From assembly GCA_027365105.1 (NCBI GenBank), contig DAHXNZ010000012.1, forward strand, positions 1 to 46,813: DNA of 46,813 bases. The letters are read 5' to 3'. The translations under genes were made by a program, and so were the position numbers. The notes under the pieces are model-generated. The model was given only the letters and a program-made list of their open reading frames with translations. It searched no databases and was not told where the DNA came from. Numbering within the stretch: the first letter of the stretch is position 1; each line of letters starts with the position of its first letter. Of this stretch, positions 15,660 to 25,101 are shown piece by piece. Source of the stretch: Thermoplasmata archaeon (GTDB lineage Archaea; Thermoplasmatota; Thermoplasmata; Lutacidiplasmatales; UBA184).

Positions 15660-17243
15660 TCACGGGCCAACGAGCACGAAGTGCTGGGCCGCGCTCTGGA
15701 CGAGGCCCAGCATCGGCTGGGGATCGATACCGAAGAAGACGACCAGCACGGCCACGAGCCCGATCGCCGCCGCCCGTCCGTACCCCATCCCCTGGAAGGC
15801 CAGGCCGGGAGCCTCCGGCCGGGGGGCCGGGGCCGTCGGGTCCGGAGTGTCCAGGAACATTACCTTGATCACCCGGGCGTAGTAGAAGACCGAGGCCGCG
15901 CTGTTCAACACCCCGGCGATGGCGAGCCAGACGAAGTACCCCTCGGCCTGGATCGCGGACCCGAAGAGCACGAACTTGGAGACAAATCCGACCGTGAGCG
16001 GGATGCCCGCGAGCCCGAGCAGCATGAACGAAAAGGCGACCCCGAGGTACGGCCTCCGCACGCCGAGTCCCCGCCAGTCGTCGATCCGCGCCCCGATGCC
16101 GAGCGCCGCGACGGCGGCGACGACCAGGAACGCCCCGGTCGTCAGGATCACGTGCGCGAAGATCTGGAGCGTCGCGCCCGCGATCGCCGGAGCCGTGGCG
16201 ACCGTAATCCCGATCAGCATGTACCCGGCTTGGCTGATGGAGGAGTACGCGAGCATCCGCTTGATCTCCTTCTGCTGGAGGGCCAGCAGGTTCCCGACCG
16301 TCATCGTCACGACGGCCAGAACGGCCAGCAGCACCTGGAGAAGCGGCCCGATCGGGACCCCCGGCCCCCCCAGGGGATTGAACGAGGCTCCCCAGCGCGC
16401 GAGCAGGATCGGGCCGATGAAGACCAGGAAGAACGCAAACAGGCCGATCTTCTTCGTCCCGCCCGCCAGGAACGCCGAGACGTCGTGCGGGGCGCCGTCG
16501 TACACATCGACCGCCCAGGCGTGGAACGGGACCAACGTCACCTTGAAGGCGAGGCCGGCCACCAGGAGCCCGTAGCCGAGCAGGACCAGGGTCGGGGCCC
16601 CGACCGCCGATCCTTCGATGGCGTAGAGGTTGGTGGTGCCGAATGCCCCGAAGAGGAGCGCGACTCCGAAGAGGGAGAGGACCGTGGAGAGCGCCCCGAT
16701 GATGTAGAACTTCATCGCCGCCTCGACCGACCGGGAGTCGCGGCGGGTGTAGGCCACCAGCAGGTAGGTCGAGATGCTGACCACCTCGATCGCCAGGACC
16801 AGGAACAGGAGGTCGGAGGCGACGCCCACCAGCATCATGCCGAGCGTGGCGAGCAGCACCAGGCCGAAGAAGACCGCACCCCCCCGCTCCTTCGAGGGCC
16901 GGCTCATCGAGCCGAGGCTCACGAGCAGCGCCGAGATGAGGAAGAACAGCTGGAAGACCAACCCCAGGGAAGTGAACGCGTAGAGGGGGGCCGAACTGGG
17001 GGTGACCACCGCGTCGATCTGGCCGGCCGGAATCAGTGCGAGTCCCGCCCACGGCGCGACCCCGAGATCCGCCAGGACCAGGAGCAGGCCGACCGCGGTG
17101 ACCGCCACGGCGATCCCGCCGTTGAGCTCCACCCGGCGGACCTCCAGCACATCGAGCAGGAAGACCACCAGCGCGCCCGCCAGGAGAAGGAGCTCCGGTA
17201 GAAAGGGGCCGACGAACGCGGTGAATGCGCCGAGGTCGGACAC
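15660..17243 (-). CDS. nuoN: Complex I subunit N (antiporter-like membrane subunit)
   Basis: One of three Mrp-antiporter-like proton channels of complex I. The 527-residue protein is almost wholly hydrophobic with about 14 predicted helices; it contains the family core KMLAYSSISQAGYMLIG, whose first Lys belongs to the proton path, and SKFVLFGSAI in the later helices. The last helix ends near the C-terminus (VLVVFFGIDPQPMLGLVQ). It starts 1 nt after the nuoM stop region and is followed after 5 nt by the reductase gene, so all are in one transcript. Confidence 0.96.
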   Translation of the reverse strand: MSDLGAFTAFVGPFLPELLLLAGALVVFLLDVLEVRRVELNGGIAVAVTAVGLLLVLADLGVAPWAGLALIPAGQIDAVVTPSSAPLYAFTSLGLVFQLFFLISALLVSLGSMSRPSKERGGAVFFGLVLLATLGMMLVGVASDLLFLVLAIEVVSISTYLLVAYTRRDSRSVEAAMKFYIIGALSTVLSLFGVALLFGAFGTTNLYAIEGSAVGAPTLVLLGYGLLVAGLAFKVTLVPFHAWAVDVYDGAPHDVSAFLAGGTKKIGLFAFFLVFIGPILLARWGASFNPLGGPGVPIGPLLQVLLAVLAVVTMTVGNLLALQQKEIKRMLAYSSISQAGYMLIGITVATAPAIAGATLQIFAHVILTTGAFLVVAAVAALGIGARIDDWRGLGVRRPYLGVAFSFMLLGLAGIPLTVGFVSKFVLFGSAIQAEGYFVWLAIAGVLNSAASVFYYARVIKVMFLDTPDPTAPAPRPEAPGLAFQGMGYGRAAAIGLVAVLVVFFGIDPQPMLGLVQSAAQHFVLVGP

Positions 17244-17244
17244 G

Positions 17245-18711
17245 CTAGAACCCCCGGATCGGCGACTGCAGGATCAGGTTCACGAGCAGGGCGGGGAGCA
17301 CGCCGAACAGCACGATTGCGGCGACCAGGATCCCCATCCCGATCCGCTCGGGGATCGGCAGGTCGTGGACCTTGAGCGGGATCCCCTTTTGGGGACCGAA
17401 GACCAGCCGCTGCATCATCCAGAGGTAGAACGCCGCCGTGACGACCAGGATCCCCAGCGGAATGAGCACCCAGTAGCCGATGGCGACCCACGTTGCCAGG
17501 AACGCGGAGAACTCGGCCGGAAAGCCGATGAGCGCCGGGAGCCCGAGCGAGGCGAGCGAACCGATCATGATCATCGTCGCGAGGACCGGGGTGACCGCCG
17601 CGATCCCGCCAATCCCCGCGATGTCCCGGGTCCCGTAGGTGTGGTGGACGCTCCCCGAGACCATGAAGAGGAGACCGCTCACCACGCCGTGGGCGAACAT
17701 GAGGAAGACCGCCGCCATCAGGCCGAGCGAAGAGTCGACGGCGATCGCCAGCAGGACGATCCCCATGTGGTTGATCGACGAGTAGGCGACCATCCGTTTC
17801 AGGTCGCGCTGGCTCAACGCCACGACGGATCCCCACGCGATCGAGGCGAAGGCGATGAAGTAGACCAGCGGATCCATGTGAAGGAAGCCCGACGGCAGGA
17901 CCAGCACCGCCCAGCGGATCAGCCCGTAGCCGCCGAGCTTGAGGAGCAGGCCGGCGAGGAGCACCGACCCCCCCGTCGGGGCCTCGACATGCGCGTCCGG
18001 TAGCCAGGTATGGAAGGGGACGATCGGGAACTTGACCCCGAACCCGAAGAGCAGCGCGACGAAGACCAGCGACTGCTGCACGACCGACAGATCGGGCGCC
18101 GCGGCGTAGATCGCCCCGTAGTCGAAGGAGCCGGCCCCGGAGTAGAAGGCCATCACGAGCAGGCCGACCAGGACGACGACCGAGCCGACGTGGGTGTAGA
18201 TGAAGAACTTGATGGCGGCATAGCGCCGGCGGGGTCCGCCCCAGTAGCCGATGATGAAGAACATCGGCACGAGGACCGCCTCCCAGAAGAGGAAGAAGAG
18301 CAGGATGTCCATCGAGGCAAAGACCCCGACCGAACCGAGCCCGGTCAGCAGGATGAGGCCGAACCAGGGACCGGGGCGCTTCGACTCGGTCCAGCTGTAG
18401 ACGACCGTGGCGAGCTGGAGCACTCCGGTCAGCAGGATGAGGGCCAGCGAGAGGCCGTCGACCGCCACCGAGTAATTGATGTGGAGCCAGGAGAGCGAGA
18501 TCCACGCGTAGGTCTCCGCGTCGCCGGACGGCACTCCGCCGATCAGGGGGCCGGGCGCCGCGAAGAACAGCGCCATCATGACGCCGATCTCGAGCAGGAA
18601 GACCAGGGTCGTGGCCAGCGCCGCCCACCGGGCGTAGCGGCCGGCGACAAACGTGACCACGGTCCCGACCGCGAGGGACGCGAGGGTGACGGAGATGATC
18701 GGGAACGTCAT
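17245..18711 (-). CDS. nuoM: Complex I subunit M (antiporter-like membrane subunit)
   Basis: Antiporter-like proton-channel subunit. The 488-residue protein has about 14 transmembrane segments, the conserved glutamate helix LLFFLFWEAVLVPMFFIIG near residue 130-150, the HTWLPDAHVEAPTGGSVLL signature and DLKRMVAYSSINHMG, all characteristic of NuoM/FpoM. It lies with 1-nt gaps between nuoL and nuoN. No missing proton-path residue was noticed. Confidence 0.96.
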   Translation of the reverse strand: MTFPIISVTLASLAVGTVVTFVAGRYARWAALATTLVFLLEIGVMMALFFAAPGPLIGGVPSGDAETYAWISLSWLHINYSVAVDGLSLALILLTGVLQLATVVYSWTESKRPGPWFGLILLTGLGSVGVFASMDILLFFLFWEAVLVPMFFIIGYWGGPRRRYAAIKFFIYTHVGSVVVLVGLLVMAFYSGAGSFDYGAIYAAAPDLSVVQQSLVFVALLFGFGVKFPIVPFHTWLPDAHVEAPTGGSVLLAGLLLKLGGYGLIRWAVLVLPSGFLHMDPLVYFIAFASIAWGSVVALSQRDLKRMVAYSSINHMGIVLLAIAVDSSLGLMAAVFLMFAHGVVSGLLFMVSGSVHHTYGTRDIAGIGGIAAVTPVLATMIMIGSLASLGLPALIGFPAEFSAFLATWVAIGYWVLIPLGILVVTAAFYLWMMQRLVFGPQKGIPLKVHDLPIPERIGMGILVAAIVLFGVLPALLVNLILQSPIRGF

Positions 18712-18712
18712 C

Positions 18713-20719
18713 TTATCCGCCTCCGACCCAATTCACCAGGTACGGCCCAACCAGCAGGAGCAGGACGAAGACGGCCAGGAGCCCCGCGACGACGTACGCC
18801 GCATAGTCGGAGACGACACCCGACTGGATCCGGCGCATCCGGTCGGAGATCCGCGAAAAGAGCTGCTCGATCCCCCGGACCGTGCCGTCGATGACGAACT
18901 GATCGAAGAAGTCGGCCGCGCGCGCCACGCTGTAGACCGCCTTCGCCCCCACCGCGTCGTAGGCGACCTTGAAGTAGTAGCGGTTGAGGAGCACTTTGCG
19001 GCCCGAGCTCCAGAGGGAACCTTCGGGAAGTTCCACCATGCGGCCGTTGCCCCACAGGGCCCACGCGGTCAGGATCCCCCCACCCCCCAGGGCGACTCCC
19101 AGCACGGAGAGCAGGAGGTCGGTCGTGCCGTACGTCGGCGGGATCCCGAGGGCCGCGACCCCGCCCGGCAGGAGGAAGAGGTTCGCGAACCCGGGAAGGA
19201 AGATGAGGAGCCCGGCCCCGACGGCGAATCCGGAGAGGACGATGAGCGGGACCTGCATGACCCACGGGCCCTCGTGGGGCGTCGGAAGGGTCGGGTCGCG
19301 GATCCGGTCCCCCGAGAAGGTGAGGAACCAGACCCGGAAGATGTAGTAGCCCGTCAGGAAGACCGCGGCCATCGCCATGATGAGGAACGGCCAGTAGTCC
19401 GGATGGCTCCCGGCCACCGAATAGACCGAGGAGAGGATGTCGTCCTTGCTCCAGAAGCCCGCGAAGGGTGGGATCCCCGCCAGTGCAAGGCCGCCGATCG
19501 CAAAGGCCGCCCCGGTGACCCGGAGGTGCCGTTTGAGCCCCCCCATCTTGAACAGGTCCTGGGTCCCGATCGCGTGGATCACCGAGCCGGCGGCCAGGAA
19601 GAGCAGCGCCTTGAAGAAGGCGTGCGTGAACAGGTGGTAGAGCCCGACCATCGCGAAGCCGGCGCCGACGGCGAGGACCATGTAGCCCAGCTGGCTGATG
19701 GTCGAGTAGGCGATCACCCGTTTGATGTCGGTATGGACCACCGCCATCGTGGCGGCGAAGAGCGTCGTGAACCCTCCGATCGCCACGATCGCCAGCTGGT
19801 CGGTCGGTGTGAAGCCCAGGAAAATGCTGGTCATCGCCAGGAGATAGACTCCCGCCGCGACCATCGTAGCCGCATGGATGAGCGCCGAGACCGTGGTCGG
19901 GCCTTCCATCGCATCGGGGAGCCAGACATGCAGGGGGAACTGGGCGCTCTTTCCGGCCGCTCCCGCGAGGATGCAGAGCCCGGCGATGGTGAGCAGGGGG
20001 GTGTTCGCGCCCAGGCTGCCCGCGAGGAACGGGAGGTTCCCGTAGGCGAAGAGGAACCCCGAGGAGGCCCAGTGGAGCCCGGCCGGACCGGCCGAGGCGT
20101 AGACGTAGAAGAAGATGAAGATCCCGAGGAGGAACAGCACGTCCCCGATCCGGGTGATGAGGAAGGCCTCCTTCGCCGCGCTGGCGGCGCTCGGTTTCTC
20201 GTAGAAAAAGCCGATGAGGAAGTACGAACAGACCCCGACCAGCTCCCAGAAGAGGAAGAACTCGAGCAGGTTGTTCGAGAGGACCAGGCCGATCATGGCG
20301 GTCAGGAAGAGCGACAGCTCCGCGTAGTACCGGGCGAGCCCGTGCTCGTGGTGCATGTACCCGATCGAGTAGAGGAGGACCAGGAAGCCGACGACCGTGA
20401 CGACGATCAGCATGAGGGAGGAGATCGGATCGACGAGGGTCCCGATCACCAGCGAAAATCCATAGGGGAAGGTCGGGTTCGCGGGCAGGGAGAACCAGGT
20501 GTAGGAGAGGCTCGTGTAGGTGTCCGGCGACGCCATCTCTCCCAGCGCGATCAGGAGCGCGAGGACCATCGAGACGGCCGCCGCCCCGACCGCGATCCAC
20601 CCGCCGTACTCCAGCCGACGCAGCCGGGTCCCGAAGAGACCGATCACGATGAAGGCGAGCGCGGGGAGCAGCGGAACCAGGAAGGCCCATCCGAAGAGCG
20701 ATGCGAGTCCACCGGTCAC
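18713..20719 (-). CDS. nuoL: Complex I subunit L (antiporter-like subunit with long C-terminal helix)
   Basis: Distal proton-pumping subunit of complex I. The 668-residue protein contains FFLFWELVGVCSYFLIGF (channel glutamate), the core FPLHVWLPDAMEGPTTVSAL signature and IKRVIAYSTISQLGYM, and ends with extra helices corresponding to the lateral helix and its anchor. Start is GTG at 20719, preceded by AGGAGGAAC, a clear ribosome binding site, 13 nt after the nuoK stop. Length is typical for NuoL. Confidence 0.96.
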   Translation of the reverse strand: MTGGLASLFGWAFLVPLLPALAFIVIGLFGTRLRRLEYGGWIAVGAAAVSMVLALLIALGEMASPDTYTSLSYTWFSLPANPTFPYGFSLVIGTLVDPISSLMLIVVTVVGFLVLLYSIGYMHHEHGLARYYAELSLFLTAMIGLVLSNNLLEFFLFWELVGVCSYFLIGFFYEKPSAASAAKEAFLITRIGDVLFLLGIFIFFYVYASAGPAGLHWASSGFLFAYGNLPFLAGSLGANTPLLTIAGLCILAGAAGKSAQFPLHVWLPDAMEGPTTVSALIHAATMVAAGVYLLAMTSIFLGFTPTDQLAIVAIGGFTTLFAATMAVVHTDIKRVIAYSTISQLGYMVLAVGAGFAMVGLYHLFTHAFFKALLFLAAGSVIHAIGTQDLFKMGGLKRHLRVTGAAFAIGGLALAGIPPFAGFWSKDDILSSVYSVAGSHPDYWPFLIMAMAAVFLTGYYIFRVWFLTFSGDRIRDPTLPTPHEGPWVMQVPLIVLSGFAVGAGLLIFLPGFANLFLLPGGVAALGIPPTYGTTDLLLSVLGVALGGGGILTAWALWGNGRMVELPEGSLWSSGRKVLLNRYYFKVAYDAVGAKAVYSVARAADFFDQFVIDGTVRGIEQLFSRISDRMRRIQSGVVSDYAAYVVAGLLAVFVLLLLVGPYLVNWVGGG

Positions 20720-20731
20720 GAGTTGTTCCTC

Positions 20732-21064
20732 CTAGAGTTTCAGGGAATCGGCTTCGGCGACGTTCGTCGTGCCCCGGATGCGGTGGAGCGCCAGGACGAT
20801 GGCGAGTCCGACCGCCACCTCGGTGGCGGCGAGCCCGATCACGACCACGGCGATCGCCTGGCCGGTGAGCGGATGGCAGGTCGCGGCGGTCACGCACTGG
20901 GGAAACGCCGCGAAGTAGACGAACGAGAGGATCGCCGCGTTCATCCCGATCTCGAGCGCGATGAGCAGCAGGATGAAGTTGCGGCGGGTCAGGATCCCGA
21001 AGATCGAGATCGCCACGAGGCCGGAGGCGAGGGCGAGGAAGTCCCCCACGGGCAGGGTCGTCAT
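20732..21064 (-). CDS. nuoK: Complex I subunit K
   Basis: Small MrpC-like membrane subunit with three helices. The 110-residue protein has the conserved membrane glutamates in LLIALEIGMNAAIL (helix 2) and GLAATEVAVGLAI (helix 3), both needed for proton movement in characterised homologs. ATG at 21064 overlaps the nuoJ stop (ATGA), which defines the start; the frame is open far upstream only as an out-of-frame shadow of nuoI/nuoJ. Confidence 0.96.
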   Translation of the reverse strand: MTTLPVGDFLALASGLVAISIFGILTRRNFILLLIALEIGMNAAILSFVYFAAFPQCVTAATCHPLTGQAIAVVVIGLAATEVAVGLAIVLALHRIRGTTNVAEADSLKL

Positions 21065-21549
21065 TCGCGCCCCTCCCGCACCAGGTAGATGGCCCCCGCG
21101 AGCGCCGCGAGCATGACGAGCCCGAGGAGCAGGAGGTACGGCGCCTCGGTGTTGAAGAGCAGCGTCGAGAGGGAGGCGACCGAGTAGCTGGCCGCCGGAA
21201 CCGCCGAGCCGGGCAGCTGGCCGAGGGCGCCGATGAGGAAGATGAAGGTCACGACGGCGAGCGCGATCGGGAGCGCGCCGACCCCGGTCGCGGCGTCCCG
21301 GGAGAAGATCCGCTTCCGCGTGACCATGATCCCGAAGAGGAGCAGGATGGTCACGGCGCCCGCGTAGACCCCGAGCTGGAGGACCCCCAGGAAGGGCGCC
21401 TCGAGGAGGAAGTAGATCGCCGCCAGGTCGACAAAGAAGATGCCGATCCAGAGGATCGTATGGACCAGCTCTCGGACGAGGAGGGCCAGAAGCCCGGTCG
21501 CGATCGCGACGATCGCCAGGGCGAAGAACGCCAGTTCGGTCAGACTCAC
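21061..21549 (-). CDS. nuoJ: Complex I subunit J
   Basis: Membrane subunit with five predicted helices; it holds the pi-bulge helix that couples quinone chemistry to pumping. The 162-residue protein includes AIYFLLEAPFLGVLQLGVYAGAV-like conserved segment (residues about 50-72) with the glutamate and Tyr of the family. Unlike methanogen Fpo, where J is split in two, it is one gene. Start is GTG at 21549, overlapping the nuoI stop (GTGA). Confidence 0.94.
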   Translation of the reverse strand: MSLTELAFFALAIVAIATGLLALLVRELVHTILWIGIFFVDLAAIYFLLEAPFLGVLQLGVYAGAVTILLLFGIMVTRKRIFSRDAATGVGALPIALAVVTFIFLIGALGQLPGSAVPAASYSVASLSTLLFNTEAPYLLLLGLVMLAALAGAIYLVREGRE

Positions 21550-22328
21550 GCCCGAGTCCCCCAGAACAGGCACTCTTTCGGACACACGCTGATGCAGGTG
21601 CCGCACCGGACGCAGTCGGAGTCGTTGACGACCGGCTCCTTCCAGATCCGTCGAGGCGCCTTCGCTCCCGGAGGCGTCTCGGGCTTGGGGATATCCACCA
21701 TGGTGATGCACTGGGTCGGGCAGTCCCGGGCGCAGGCATTGCATCCGATGCACAGGGGGGCATCGAGGAGGATCGCGTCCTCGTTGGCGGGCCGCTCGAG
21801 CCGGATCGGGTTCATCGGCAGCTTCCGCTCGAAGACCTCAAACAGCTTCTCGGGCGAGTAGACCATCTCCGAACGCTTCGTGACCGAGAGCTCGTAGCGG
21901 GTGGTCATCGACAGGCACCCCTCCGGGCAGGCGTCGGAGCAGAAGCCGCAGTAGCTGCACTTCCCGTAGTCGATCTGCGGACACTTCTTCGGGTGCTTCG
22001 GGTTGCCCCCGGGCACCGTTACCATCTCGATGCAGAGGTCCGGACAGGAGAACGAACAGAGGTTGCAACTGATGCAGGTCGCGATGTTGAGCGCGTGGAC
22101 CCCCCGGTAGTTGTCCCAGACCGCGCCGACACCGATCGGCTTGCCCGCCGCGACCGCCACCTCCTCCCGGAACTTCGGGTCCTCGAGCCGCTCGAACGGG
22201 TAGATGATCGTGGAGGGACGGACGAGGCTCTTCAGGAACTGGCGGGCCGCCGTCGCCATCGGGCGGACGACCCAGAGCACCGGGTTGTCTTGGCCCGACG
22301 TCTGCGGAGTCAACGCTTCTTCGGTCAT
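21546..22328 (-). CDS. nuoI: Complex I subunit I with four [4Fe-4S] motifs
   Basis: NuoI normally carries two [4Fe-4S] clusters (N6a, N6b) that pass electrons to NuoB. This 260-residue version has the canonical pair at Cys85/88/91/95 and Cys124/127/130/134, then a second ferredoxin-like pair at Cys193/196/199/203 and Cys239/242/245/249, each in the C-x2-C-x2-C-x3-C-P pattern. It is roughly 90-100 residues longer than usual. With no nuoE, nuoF or nuoG in the operon, the extra pair could be the entry point for electrons from ferredoxin; that is inference. It lies between nuoH (13 nt) and nuoJ (overlap), so the extension is part of an intact operon, not a chance fusion. Confidence 0.95.
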   Translation of the reverse strand: MTEEALTPQTSGQDNPVLWVVRPMATAARQFLKSLVRPSTIIYPFERLEDPKFREEVAVAAGKPIGVGAVWDNYRGVHALNIATCISCNLCSFSCPDLCIEMVTVPGGNPKHPKKCPQIDYGKCSYCGFCSDACPEGCLSMTTRYELSVTKRSEMVYSPEKLFEVFERKLPMNPIRLERPANEDAILLDAPLCIGCNACARDCPTQCITMVDIPKPETPPGAKAPRRIWKEPVVNDSDCVRCGTCISVCPKECLFWGTRA

Positions 22329-22341
22329 CGCCCTTCGTCCC

Positions 22342-23469
22342 CTAGATCCCCAGGTTCGGGAGGCACCCGAAGATCGGCAAGCACTTCACCATGACCACCC
22401 CGGCGGCGAGGACCACCGAGAGGAGGGCGAGCGGGATCATCCGGTTCCAGCCCACCCTAAGCAACTGATCGGTCCGTACCCGCGGGAGGGACGCGCGGAT
22501 CCAGACGAACACGGCGAAGACGACATAGACCTTGACCATGAACCAGACAATCCCCGCGAGCGGGAACGACGTCGCCGCCGAGGGAACCCAGCTCGGCATC
22601 GTCCACCCTCCGAGGAAGAGCAGGACCACCAGGAAGCTGCCGACGAGGGCCCTCACATAGTCGGAGAGCATGAAGAAGGCGAACAGCATCCCGCCGTACT
22701 CCGTGTTCCAGCCCTCGACGAGTTCCGCCTCGGCCTCGGGCAGGTCGAAGGGAATCCGTTCCATCTCCGCGAGCATCGCCGCCACGAAGACGAGCAGGGC
22801 CAGGAAGAGCGGGCCCCAGTACCAGTAGTTCTGCTGCTGGGCGACGATCGTGTTGAGGTCGAAGCTCCCCGAGACGACGACGACCGCCACGACCGAGAGC
22901 AGGAGCGGGACCTCGTAGGCGATCATCTGGGCCGCCGAGCGCATCCCGCCCATCAGGGAGTACTTGTTGTTGCTCGACCAGGCGCTGATGAAAATGAAGA
23001 GCGGGGCGAACGAAAAGACGACCAGGGCGAGGAGGAGACTCAACGGCAGGACGCCGCTGTTCCAGCCGGTCGAGACCGGCAGGATCCCAAAGAGGATCAG
23101 TGAGGTGACCATGTAGGCGGTCGGCCCGAGATAGAATCCCAGCCCGTCGGCCTCGTCGGGGCGGAAGGTGTTCTTGCGCATCAGCTTGAGCCCGTCGGCG
23201 AAGTTCTGGAGCAGGCCCGCAAATCCGACGTGCATCGCGCCCCGCCGGTCCATGAACCGGCCGAGCAGCTTGCGTTCGAACCAGATGAGCACGATCGTGT
23301 TGAGCATGCTCGCGATGAGCAGGATCGCGGCGAAGACGATCACCCCGAGCGCCGTGATGAGGCCGGCATTGGTGATGCCCTGCCGGAGCGGAGATGGCAG
23401 GACCGATCCGATCGCGGTGAGAACGATCGCGACCAGGCTGTGGGCCACCGAGTAGAGACTGGCCGACAT
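22342..23469 (-). CDS. nuoH: Complex I subunit H (quinone-site membrane subunit)
   Basis: Membrane subunit that forms the quinone chamber with NuoB and NuoD. The 375-residue protein has eight or nine helices and the conserved segments IWFERKLLGRFMDRRG (near residue 63), the loop with LMRKNTFRPDEAD, EMERIPFDLPEAEAELVEG and EYGGMLFAFF, in family order. It is in the central part of the operon, between nuoD (9 nt) and nuoI (13 nt). A C-terminal extra helix ends in two cysteines (VKCLPIFGCLPN). Confidence 0.96.
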   Translation of the reverse strand: MSASLYSVAHSLVAIVLTAIGSVLPSPLRQGITNAGLITALGVIVFAAILLIASMLNTIVLIWFERKLLGRFMDRRGAMHVGFAGLLQNFADGLKLMRKNTFRPDEADGLGFYLGPTAYMVTSLILFGILPVSTGWNSGVLPLSLLLALVVFSFAPLFIFISAWSSNNKYSLMGGMRSAAQMIAYEVPLLLSVVAVVVVSGSFDLNTIVAQQQNYWYWGPLFLALLVFVAAMLAEMERIPFDLPEAEAELVEGWNTEYGGMLFAFFMLSDYVRALVGSFLVVLLFLGGWTMPSWVPSAATSFPLAGIVWFMVKVYVVFAVFVWIRASLPRVRTDQLLRVGWNRMIPLALLSVVLAAGVVMVKCLPIFGCLPNLGI

Positions 23470-23478
23470 CGCCCCTCC

Positions 23479-24624
23479 CTACCGGTCGGACTCCCCGACG
23501 CAGACGTCGACGCTCCCCATGATCGGGGGGATGTCGGCCACATGGTAGCCCACGAGGTACTTCCGCGCGGCACTCAGGTTGACGTAGACCGGGGACCGGA
23601 ACTTGACCCGATAGGGGTGTTCCCCTCCCTGGTTGACGACGTACACCGCCGCTTCGCCGTGGGGCTCCTCGATCGCGGCGAATCCCACGCCTTTCGGGTA
23701 CTCCCGCTTGAGGAGGTAGCCTTCCCGCCCGATGGGGGCATACGGCGCGCCCAACCAGCGGGGGAGATTCTCGGCCATCACCGGGCCGGGGTGGTGGTCG
23801 AGCCAGTCGAGCACCTGGCGGAGGATGCGGACCGACTGGCGCATCTCCTCCATCCGGACGAGGTAGCGGCCCGTGACGTCGGCGGTCGTCGCCCGGGCGA
23901 CGTCGAAGTCGACCCGGTCGTACGCGGAGTACGGCCGGTCCTTGCGGAGATCGCGTGCGACCCCGGCCGACCGGAGCATCGGGCCGGTGACCCCGTAGTC
24001 GATGCAGTCCCGGGCCGAAAGGACCCCGAGGCCATCGCACCGACGTCGGAAGATGTCGGAGCCCATGCAGAGCTGGTCGTATTCCTGGAACCGCTCGATC
24101 AGCCAGTCGAGCACCTTGCGGGCACGGTCGGTGAATCCGTGCGGGAGATCGTTCCGGACCCCGCCGACCCGCATGTATTCATACGTCATCCGGGCCCCGG
24201 TGTAGCTCTGGAAGAGATCGAGGAGGAGATCGCGGTCCCGCATCCCGTAGAGGAACGGGCTCATCAGTCCCAGGTCCTGGACGAACGCCGCATACCACAT
24301 GATGTGGGAGGCGATCCGCTGGAACTCCTCCGACATCGTCCGGATGTACTCCGCCCGCTCGGGCGGCTGGAGGTGAAGGGCCTGCTCGGCGCCGAGGATG
24401 TAGAGGTGCTCCCAGGCCATCCCGGCCACATAGCAGGTCCGGTCCATCAGGGTCACGACCTCATTGTAGTGCCGGTCCTCACTGATCTTCTCGATCCCCC
24501 GGTGGAGGTAGCCCATCTCGGGATCGACGTCGAGGATCAGCTCCCCGTCGATCTGGACCCGGAGGTTCCAGAGCCCATGGGTCATGGGGTGCTGCGGCCC
24601 CATGTTGATCCACATCTCAGACAT
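23479..24624 (-). CDS. nuoD: Complex I subunit D (49-kDa homolog)
   Basis: Peripheral-arm subunit related to NiFe-hydrogenase large subunits; lines the quinone site. The 381-residue protein opens with the conserved INMGPQHPMTHG loop, followed by DPEMGYLHRGIEK and, near residue 150, GARMTYEYMRVGGVRNDLP. The nickel-binding cysteines of hydrogenases are absent, as expected for a quinone-reducing complex. It is a separate gene from nuoC, whose stop it overlaps by 8 nt. Confidence 0.96.
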   Translation of the reverse strand: MSEMWINMGPQHPMTHGLWNLRVQIDGELILDVDPEMGYLHRGIEKISEDRHYNEVVTLMDRTCYVAGMAWEHLYILGAEQALHLQPPERAEYIRTMSEEFQRIASHIMWYAAFVQDLGLMSPFLYGMRDRDLLLDLFQSYTGARMTYEYMRVGGVRNDLPHGFTDRARKVLDWLIERFQEYDQLCMGSDIFRRRCDGLGVLSARDCIDYGVTGPMLRSAGVARDLRKDRPYSAYDRVDFDVARATTADVTGRYLVRMEEMRQSVRILRQVLDWLDHHPGPVMAENLPRWLGAPYAPIGREGYLLKREYPKGVGFAAIEEPHGEAAVYVVNQGGEHPYRVKFRSPVYVNLSAARKYLVGYHVADIPPIMGSVDVCVGESDR

Positions 24625-25093
24625 GGCGCACCTTGACCTCGAGATCCTCCGGCTCGTGGAGCTTGAAGGAACGGAGCAGAGGGTGGAACTCGTAGCCGTC
24701 CGGCATCAACAGGTGCCGGAGATCCGGGTGGCCCTCGAACTGGATGTCGACCATCTCCCACGCCTCCCGCTCGTGCCAGTTGGCGCTCGGCCAGACCCGC
24801 GTTGCGGTGGCCACCGTCGGGTGGTCGGCCGGAAGGTCGGTGGAGAGGAAGAGGTACGTCTTCCCGGCATCGGACCAGAGCGTGTAGATGACCTCGCGAT
24901 GGTCGACCCAGTCGATCCCGCCGATCATCGTCAGGTGGTGGAAGCCGGCATCGTGGACGGCCCGGAAGACCCGCTCCGCGTCGGCCGAGCGGAACCGGAT
25001 CCGACCGGAGGTGCCTTCCATCGGCTCCAGGGCGACCAGGGCCTCCCCGAGGAGCTCCGGCCACGGCACAGGTGGCGCGGGCAGGGCGGTCAT
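24617..25093 (-). CDS. nuoC: Complex I subunit C (30-kDa homolog)
   Basis: Peripheral-arm structural subunit packing against NuoD. The 158-residue protein contains the family signature ANWHEREAWEMVDIQFEGHP and ends with the DGYEFHPLLRSF segment. ATG at 25093 is preceded by AAGGAGTGA, a plausible ribosome binding site, and lies 8 nt after the nuoB stop. Shorter than fused CD proteins; consistent with a separate NuoC. Confidence 0.94.
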   Translation of the reverse strand: MTALPAPPVPWPELLGEALVALEPMEGTSGRIRFRSADAERVFRAVHDAGFHHLTMIGGIDWVDHREVIYTLWSDAGKTYLFLSTDLPADHPTVATATRVWPSANWHEREAWEMVDIQFEGHPDLRHLLMPDGYEFHPLLRSFKLHEPEDLEVKVRHV

Positions 25094-25101
25094 CGGGGGG
25101 T

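Noticed and set aside
15219-17201. Long plus-strand open frames opposite the nuo genes (for example 660 codons)
   Set aside because: They are antisense shadows caused by high GC; composition is charged and repetitive and the true genes are on the minus strand.
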